DNA of 25,216 nucleotides from Chloroflexota bacterium (GTDB lineage: Bacteria > Chloroflexota > Ktedonobacteria > Ktedonobacterales > Ktedonobacteraceae), in the NCBI GenBank assembly GCA_902810755.1, contig CADDYT010000087.1:1-25216 (forward strand). The letters run 5' to 3'. Numbering within the stretch: position 1 is the first letter of the stretch; every line of letters begins with the position of its first letter. Shown one piece after another: positions 22,078-25,216 of the stretch. Under the pieces are notes generated by a model. It made no database searches, was not told the origin of the DNA, and saw only the letters and a program-made list of their open reading frames with translations. Both the position numbers and the translations under genes were made by a program.

Positions 22078-22539
22078 ATGTTGCGTATTGACATTCCACA
22101 ACGGGGAACGCTTGAACTGCTGCACGCAGTCTTTGACATCAACGGCACGCTGGCCGTCGATGGCCTGCCGATTCCGGGAACGATTGACCATTTGAAGCAG
22201 CTTTCCCTCTCACTCTCCATTCACCTGCTGACGGCGGGGACGCATGGCCACCTGGATATGCTGCGCAGCGTCTTCAGCTTCCCGCTGCGCCAGATACAGA
22301 CGGGCGAGGACAAAGTGCGCGTAGTGCAGGAGCTTGGCCCAGCCAACGTCGTCGCCTTTGGCAACGGAGCCAACGATGCCGGGATGCTCCAGCTTGCCGC
22401 GCTTGGCATCGCCATCCTGGGCGAAGAAGGAGCCGCAATCACCGCTTTGCAGGCCGCTGACGTGCTGTCCTACAGCCCCATCAACGCCATCGACCTGCTT
22501 TTGCAGCCTGAACGGCTGATCGCGACGCTGCGCCCTTAA
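22078..22539 (+). CDS. HAD family hydrolase (soluble P-type-ATPase-like)
   Basis: A 153-residue HAD-fold phosphatase. HAVFDINGTLAVDG (about 16-29) is motif I with the nucleophile Asp; the usual second Asp of DxDGT is replaced by Asn (D-I-N-G-T), as in the COG4087 soluble P-type ATPase group. LLTAGTHG (about 50-57) is motif II. FGNGANDAGMLQLAALGIAILGEEGA (about 97-122) is the conserved GxGxND metal motif IV region. There is no membrane segment or cap domain. The start is set by family likeness (MLRIDIPQRGTLE); no clear SD exists. It is separated from DUF402 by a 28-bp hairpin. Substrate unknown. Confidence 0.85.
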   Translation: MLRIDIPQRGTLELLHAVFDINGTLAVDGLPIPGTIDHLKQLSLSLSIHLLTAGTHGHLDMLRSVFSFPLRQIQTGEDKVRVVQELGPANVVAFGNGANDAGMLQLAALGIAILGEEGAAITALQAADVLSYSPINAIDLLLQPERLIATLRP

Positions 22540-22554
22540 GGGACAGGGCAAAAA

Positions 22555-22875
22555 ATGAGACAAAAACCAGAGCATATTGAGGCTCAATACGCGGAGCCGT
22601 TCAAGGACGCCAGCGTTGTGGCAGCTTATCACTCTCGTCTCCCTATCCTGCGGAGGTCTTTGCTATTCTGCTGGAACTGCTGCCCGGGGAAAGCAGGCAC
22701 GTGCTGAAACCAGACGGGCAACTGGTGCTGACCTTTCTTCCCAGAGATCGCTGGCCCGGCGGGGAACAGGCCGCGACCATCGCTGGCGTCTATAGCGGGC
22801 AGGACGTTGCGCAGATTGAGCCGGGACCAGAGCAGAAACCGTTTCGCGAGATTGCCGTTATTGCAACGAGGGAAG
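22555..22875 (+). pseudogene. Broken SAM-dependent methyltransferase
   Basis: The frame at 22555 encodes HIEAQYAEPFKDASVVAAYH, the N-terminus of a class I methyltransferase family. A one-base loss near 22639-22643 shifts the frame: the expected PPYPAEVFAILLELLPGE continues from 22644 in another phase. Soon after, RHVL is joined directly to KPDGQLVLTFLPRDRW, which belongs near the C-terminal part of such enzymes, so the SAM-binding glycine motif and the central domain are missing. The C-terminus (REIAVIATRE) then runs into a 31-bp palindrome that replaces the stop. The ATG follows the HAD stop by 15 bases, with GGGACAGGG upstream, so it was once the last gene of that operon. Alternatively it is a fusion scar of two methyltransferase genes. 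Confidence 0.75.
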
Positions 22876-22942
22876 TTGACCAGACAAGAAGATGGGGCAA
22901 AATACGCACGCATTTTGCCCCATCTTCTTGTCTGGTCAACTT
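22873..22942. terminator. 31-bp perfect inverted repeat between convergent genes
   Basis: Arms 22873-22903 and 22912-22942 are perfectly complementary with an 8-base loop (ACGCACGC). The right arm overlaps the TAA of the DUF1330 gene and the left arm runs into the end of the methyltransferase remnant. It can act as a bidirectional terminator, although only short T runs (ATTTTG) are present. It has the same position and style as the hairpin at 3632-3703 but an unrelated sequence. Confidence 0.75.
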
Positions 22943-23228
22943 ATACACCATGTACGATAATAAGATCGGTATTGGCGGCGCGCTGACGGATACCTTTGAT
23001 GGCCGAGTATTCCGGCGAGTTATACCATGCATGCGCCTGCTCGACGCTGGGAAACTCGATGACCACGATACGCTTTGCGGGCCATTCGCCCTCTAACGTC
23101 TCTGGCTGGCCGCCGCGCACCAGAAACTTTCCGCCATACTGCTCGATAGTGGCCGGCGTTTGCCGCGCGTAACGCTGGTACTCTTCGGGATCGGTAATGT
23201 CAACATCGACAATCACATAACCTGCCAT
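22941..23228 (-). CDS. DUF1330 domain-containing protein
   Basis: A 95-residue protein of the DUF1330 family (PF07045), a small ferredoxin-like dimeric alpha/beta fold. Its order is typical: MAGYVIVDVDITDPEEYQRYA (strand, then helix), YGGKFLVRGG, RIVVIEFPSVEQAHAWYNSP and EYSAIKGIRQRAANTDLIIV. The function of the family is not established. The start follows AAAAGGAGACAGGCCAT. The stop overlaps a 31-bp palindrome. It stands alone. Confidence 0.93.
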   Translation of the reverse strand: MAGYVIVDVDITDPEEYQRYARQTPATIEQYGGKFLVRGGQPETLEGEWPAKRIVVIEFPSVEQAHAWYNSPEYSAIKGIRQRAANTDLIIVHGV

Positions 23229-23359
23229 ATGGCCTGTCTCCTTTTCATGTCTTGTTCATGTCTTGCTGGATGAAAATACGTCTTCCAACATACTATGACG
23301 TTCTGCTCCGCTTTGCAAATGCTTACGACATGCCATGCCATAAGGAGCGTCCTGGAACC

Positions 23360-23395
23360 TGTCATGCTTCGCTGCCGCTCAGCATGACACGTCCC
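23360..23395. repeat. REP-like CATGCT/AGCATG hairpin
   Basis: TGTCATGCT (23360-23368) pairs with AGCATGACA (23381-23389) around a 12-base loop. The edges match the 28-bp repeat at 21921-22008, and the 15 bases 23381-23395 recur at the break of the truncated XRE gene (18964-18978). It lies just after the lipoprotein gene and in the 177-base gap before the DUF1330 start. Confidence 0.7.
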
Positions 23396-23405
23396 GGAGA
23401 GTTTT

Positions 23406-24944
23406 TCAGGGTTGGCTACCATCTGGTTGCGCGCTGGGAACGGCTGCCGTGAAGACTTGCTGGCTCCCGGTGCGCGTATCGTTCCAGAAGGGGTGGGCGA
23501 AGTGGTCGTCGGAGGCGATGCCCTGGTAATCGCCGATGAATTGATTGCCGTATTCGTCGATGGGCGCGGCAGTGGCAGGGTTCCAGGTCTGTGTGGTCAC
23601 GCGCACGTTTTTAAGGAATGACGCGCCATGATTGACGGATTGCGCAAGGTAGACATCGATGAACTCATGGCGCGGGTCGAGGCGCGTATCGAAGAAGGAG
23701 ATGCTGATGACGCCATCGGGCGCAACGGACATCTGCGGCTGAAACTGGTTGGCCCCGTTGTTTATGGCGTCATCGTTGACGCGAATGGGCGCTGACCAGT
23801 GCTGTCCGCGATCTTTCGAGGTGCTGAACAGGATATCGGCATCGCGACGACCCTTATCTGACCAGGTGATGTAGAGCTGACCCGTGCGGGGGTCACAGGC
23901 GAAGGCAGGCAACGACAGCACACGGTAGCGTTCAGGCGGGAAGCGACCATCGATATCATGAATGGTGGCGATCAGCGTCGGCGTTGTCCAGGTAATGCCG
24001 GAATCGGGCGAAGTGGTGACGAGCAGGCGCGTCGGTACGGGGCCGCTCATCAGATCAATGTAGGGGAAAGCGACAGCGATGGTACCATCTGGCTCAACGA
24101 GGGGAATGGCTCCCTGAGCCGCATCGCAGAGCGTGGAACCGGGTGGTCGCCCCGTCGCCTTATTGGTGCAGAAAGGAGCGTGTCCCTCAATCAGGTTCAC
24201 AGGAGAAAAGGTTTTGCCGCCATCGCTGGAACGCGAGAAGGCCAGTTCCTCACTACAGTCATTGCCGAAGCCGCAGGAACCGCCGTGATCGTATGACCAG
24301 ACGACATAGATGTTGCCGCGATATGGGCCAGAAGTCTGATCAACAGTAATCCAGGGTTTGTCGCTGAAGACCTTGCCCGTCCTGTCGTCGAAGACGATGG
24401 TGGGCGGCCCAAAGGTAAGGCCATCGTCGGTAGAGGTGGAGACGGCAATGCCGCTTTCGCCGTTCAGGCTGGACGCGGAAAAAAGCACGGCGGCATAGAC
24501 GCGATGATCCGGGCCGTAGGCGAAGCCGGGGTCAGAGGTGAGCAGGTCAGAGCGAAAGCCGGGCAGCAGGCCGCCATCCTTCCACGTGCAGCCGCCATCG
24601 TGCGAGGTGTAGTAGCCGATCTGGAAGCGATAGTGAGCGGGGTCGGTAAAAAATTTGGAGCCGCCCACCAGGTATAGCGGGTTAGACGGGTCCTCAACCA
24701 GCATTGTCTCGCTATGCGCCTTATAAGTATCCTCGCTCACCTGAACATTGGCATACGGCGGCTGTGGGTGATTGCCCAGCCGCACGCACGGGCCACCGGC
24801 GGCCAGCGAATAGGACGAAGTCGTTGTAGGCGTCGCTGAAACATTCACAATGCCGGAGTCGCAGGCCGACAACACGAAGAGCAGCAAGAGAACGCAGACA
24901 TTTATGAGGCGAAATACACTCTTGAAGGAACGATTTGTATGCAT
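23406..24944 (-). CDS. Asp-box (BNR/sialidase-like) lipoprotein
   Basis: A 512-residue exported protein. The N-terminus has a basic start, a hydrophobic core (INVCVLLLLFVLSAC) and a lipobox LSAC with the lipidated cysteine at 28, then a Ser/Thr linker. The rest is a beta-propeller with at least five Asp boxes (S-x-D-x-G-x-T-F/W): SHDGGCTW (114-121), STDDGLTF, SSDGGKTF, SPDSGITW and SKDRGQHW, plus a degraded VNHGASF. This is the sialidase/BNR fold. The family's catalytic Arg triad and Tyr cannot be assigned by eye, so enzyme activity is uncertain. The start at 24944 is chosen over 24986 for the clean signal peptide and nearby GAGGGAAAAG. Confidence 0.85.
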   Translation of the reverse strand: MHTNRSFKSVFRLINVCVLLLLFVLSACDSGIVNVSATPTTTSSYSLAAGGPCVRLGNHPQPPYANVQVSEDTYKAHSETMLVEDPSNPLYLVGGSKFFTDPAHYRFQIGYYTSHDGGCTWKDGGLLPGFRSDLLTSDPGFAYGPDHRVYAAVLFSASSLNGESGIAVSTSTDDGLTFGPPTIVFDDRTGKVFSDKPWITVDQTSGPYRGNIYVVWSYDHGGSCGFGNDCSEELAFSRSSDGGKTFSPVNLIEGHAPFCTNKATGRPPGSTLCDAAQGAIPLVEPDGTIAVAFPYIDLMSGPVPTRLLVTTSPDSGITWTTPTLIATIHDIDGRFPPERYRVLSLPAFACDPRTGQLYITWSDKGRRDADILFSTSKDRGQHWSAPIRVNDDAINNGANQFQPQMSVAPDGVISISFFDTRLDPRHEFIDVYLAQSVNHGASFLKNVRVTTQTWNPATAAPIDEYGNQFIGDYQGIASDDHFAHPFWNDTRTGSQQVFTAAVPSAQPDGSQP

Positions 24945-24993
24945 CTTTTCCCTCTTCCGGCGGTTGCTGGCTCGTGGAAAACGCATCCAGGTT

Positions 24994-25023
24994 TATCTAT
25001 CGATAGAGACGCCGGAAAAGCAA
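24994..25023 (-). promoter_or_regulatory. Possible promoter of lipoprotein gene with 12-bp palindrome
   Basis: On the minus strand TTGCTT (25018-25023) and TAGATA (24994-24999) are 18 bases apart. The perfect palindrome TCTATCGATAGA (24996-25007) overlaps the -10 and could be an operator. Both boxes are partial matches. Confidence 0.35.
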
Positions 25024-25043
25024 AAGTGTTGCATGGTCTGTAG

Positions 25044-25216
25044 GCGTTACCTGAAGCAAGTGCGAGCGCCAGGCAGGCTACCCGCAAGGGGTGGCCCTAC
25101 TCTACACGAGCCGTGCAAGTGTCCGTTGTAGAGTAGGGCCACCCGCAAGAGGTGGCCCCAGAAGCGTTACCTGAAGGCGCCGCGAGCGCGACGCAGGCCA
25201 CCCGCAAGGGGTGGCC
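25044..25216. repeat. GGCCACC palindromic repeat cluster (right end)
   Basis: A 53-base unit beginning GCGTTACCTGAAG and ending GGTGGCC occurs at 25044-25096 and again at 25164-25216. The 21-base hairpin core GGCYACC-N7-GGTGGCC occurs three times (25076-25096, 25137-25157, 25196-25216). Between the first two, CTACTCTACA and TGTAGAGTAG form the same inverted composite seen at 15247-15333. The family is the inverse complement of the repeats at 1-93. The last base of the window closes a hairpin. Confidence 0.85.

Noticed and set aside
24850..25131. 93-codon plus-strand frame running into the right-end repeats
   Set aside because: It is antisense to the lipoprotein signal peptide and promoter, and its tail is only repeat sequence.
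25044..25216. Possible CRISPR array
   Set aside because: The units are palindromic with repeat-like material between them, spacing is uneven, and no cas genes are present.

Overview
The window is a GC-rich bacterial chromosome segment with about 21 intact protein genes, two tRNA genes, two gene remnants, and many long palindromic repeats. The mix of DUF4388, DUF4331 and DUF402 proteins, an ABC-2 pair of the PF06182 type, small XRE proteins beginning 'IRLRVKE', and abundant REP-like hairpins fits a member of the Chloroflexota, most likely Ktedonobacteria. This placement rests on gene style only, since there is no rRNA or other marker here. Both window ends lie inside the same palindromic repeat family in opposite orientation. 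This could be a contig that stopped at high-copy repeats.

Layout, left to right. 1-93: tandem GGCCACC repeats. 119-796 (-): PadR repressor with a strong promoter and operator-like dyads. 1362-3620 (+): large protein joining an FAD/NAD-type Rossmann core to a C-terminal FHA domain. 3632-3703: 36-bp hairpin between convergent genes. 3706-5397 (-): two ABC-2 permease subunits with no ATPase beside them. 5931-7390 (+): DUF4331 protein plus a Tat-signal protein. 7568-7837 (+): 89-aa orphan and a terminator. 7935-11012 (-): secreted beta-propeller and AidB-type acyl-CoA dehydrogenase. 11123-11620 (-): four-helix membrane protein. 11878-13750 (+): diacylglycerol-kinase-family lipid kinase and PAP2 phosphatase. 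13846-13919: tRNA-Glu. 14003-15223 (+): moeA. 15277-17828 (-): DUF4388 protein followed by a sigma-54-type AAA+ activator whose C-terminal tail is encoded by a repeat. 18013-18096 (-): tRNA-Ser(UGA). 18289-18966: small accessory patch with a short hypothetical gene, an XRE regulator and a truncated second XRE gene. 18996-20261 (-): serS. 20408-22539 (+): short TTG-start ORF, TIM-barrel epimerase-like enzyme, DUF402 protein and HAD phosphatase. 22555-22875: broken methyltransferase. 22941-23228 (-): DUF1330 protein. 23406-24944 (-): lipoprotein with Asp-box repeats. 25044-25216: repeats.

Functional links that can be supported: the lipid kinase and PAP2 phosphatase form an operon that could interconvert diacylglycerol and phosphatidic acid; DUF4388 and the AAA+ activator form a likely signalling pair; DUF4331 and the Tat protein are translated from adjacent messages with an ideal ribosome binding site; serS lies about 0.9 kb from a tRNA-Ser gene. 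There is no CRISPR array, transposase, phage gene or rRNA. The most unusual material is the family of long, near-perfect inverted repeats at gene ends, the Rossmann-FHA protein, an apparently leaderless and sequence-divergent serS, and the short ORF coupled to the epimerase gene. I do not see a clear multi-gene system of a new type.
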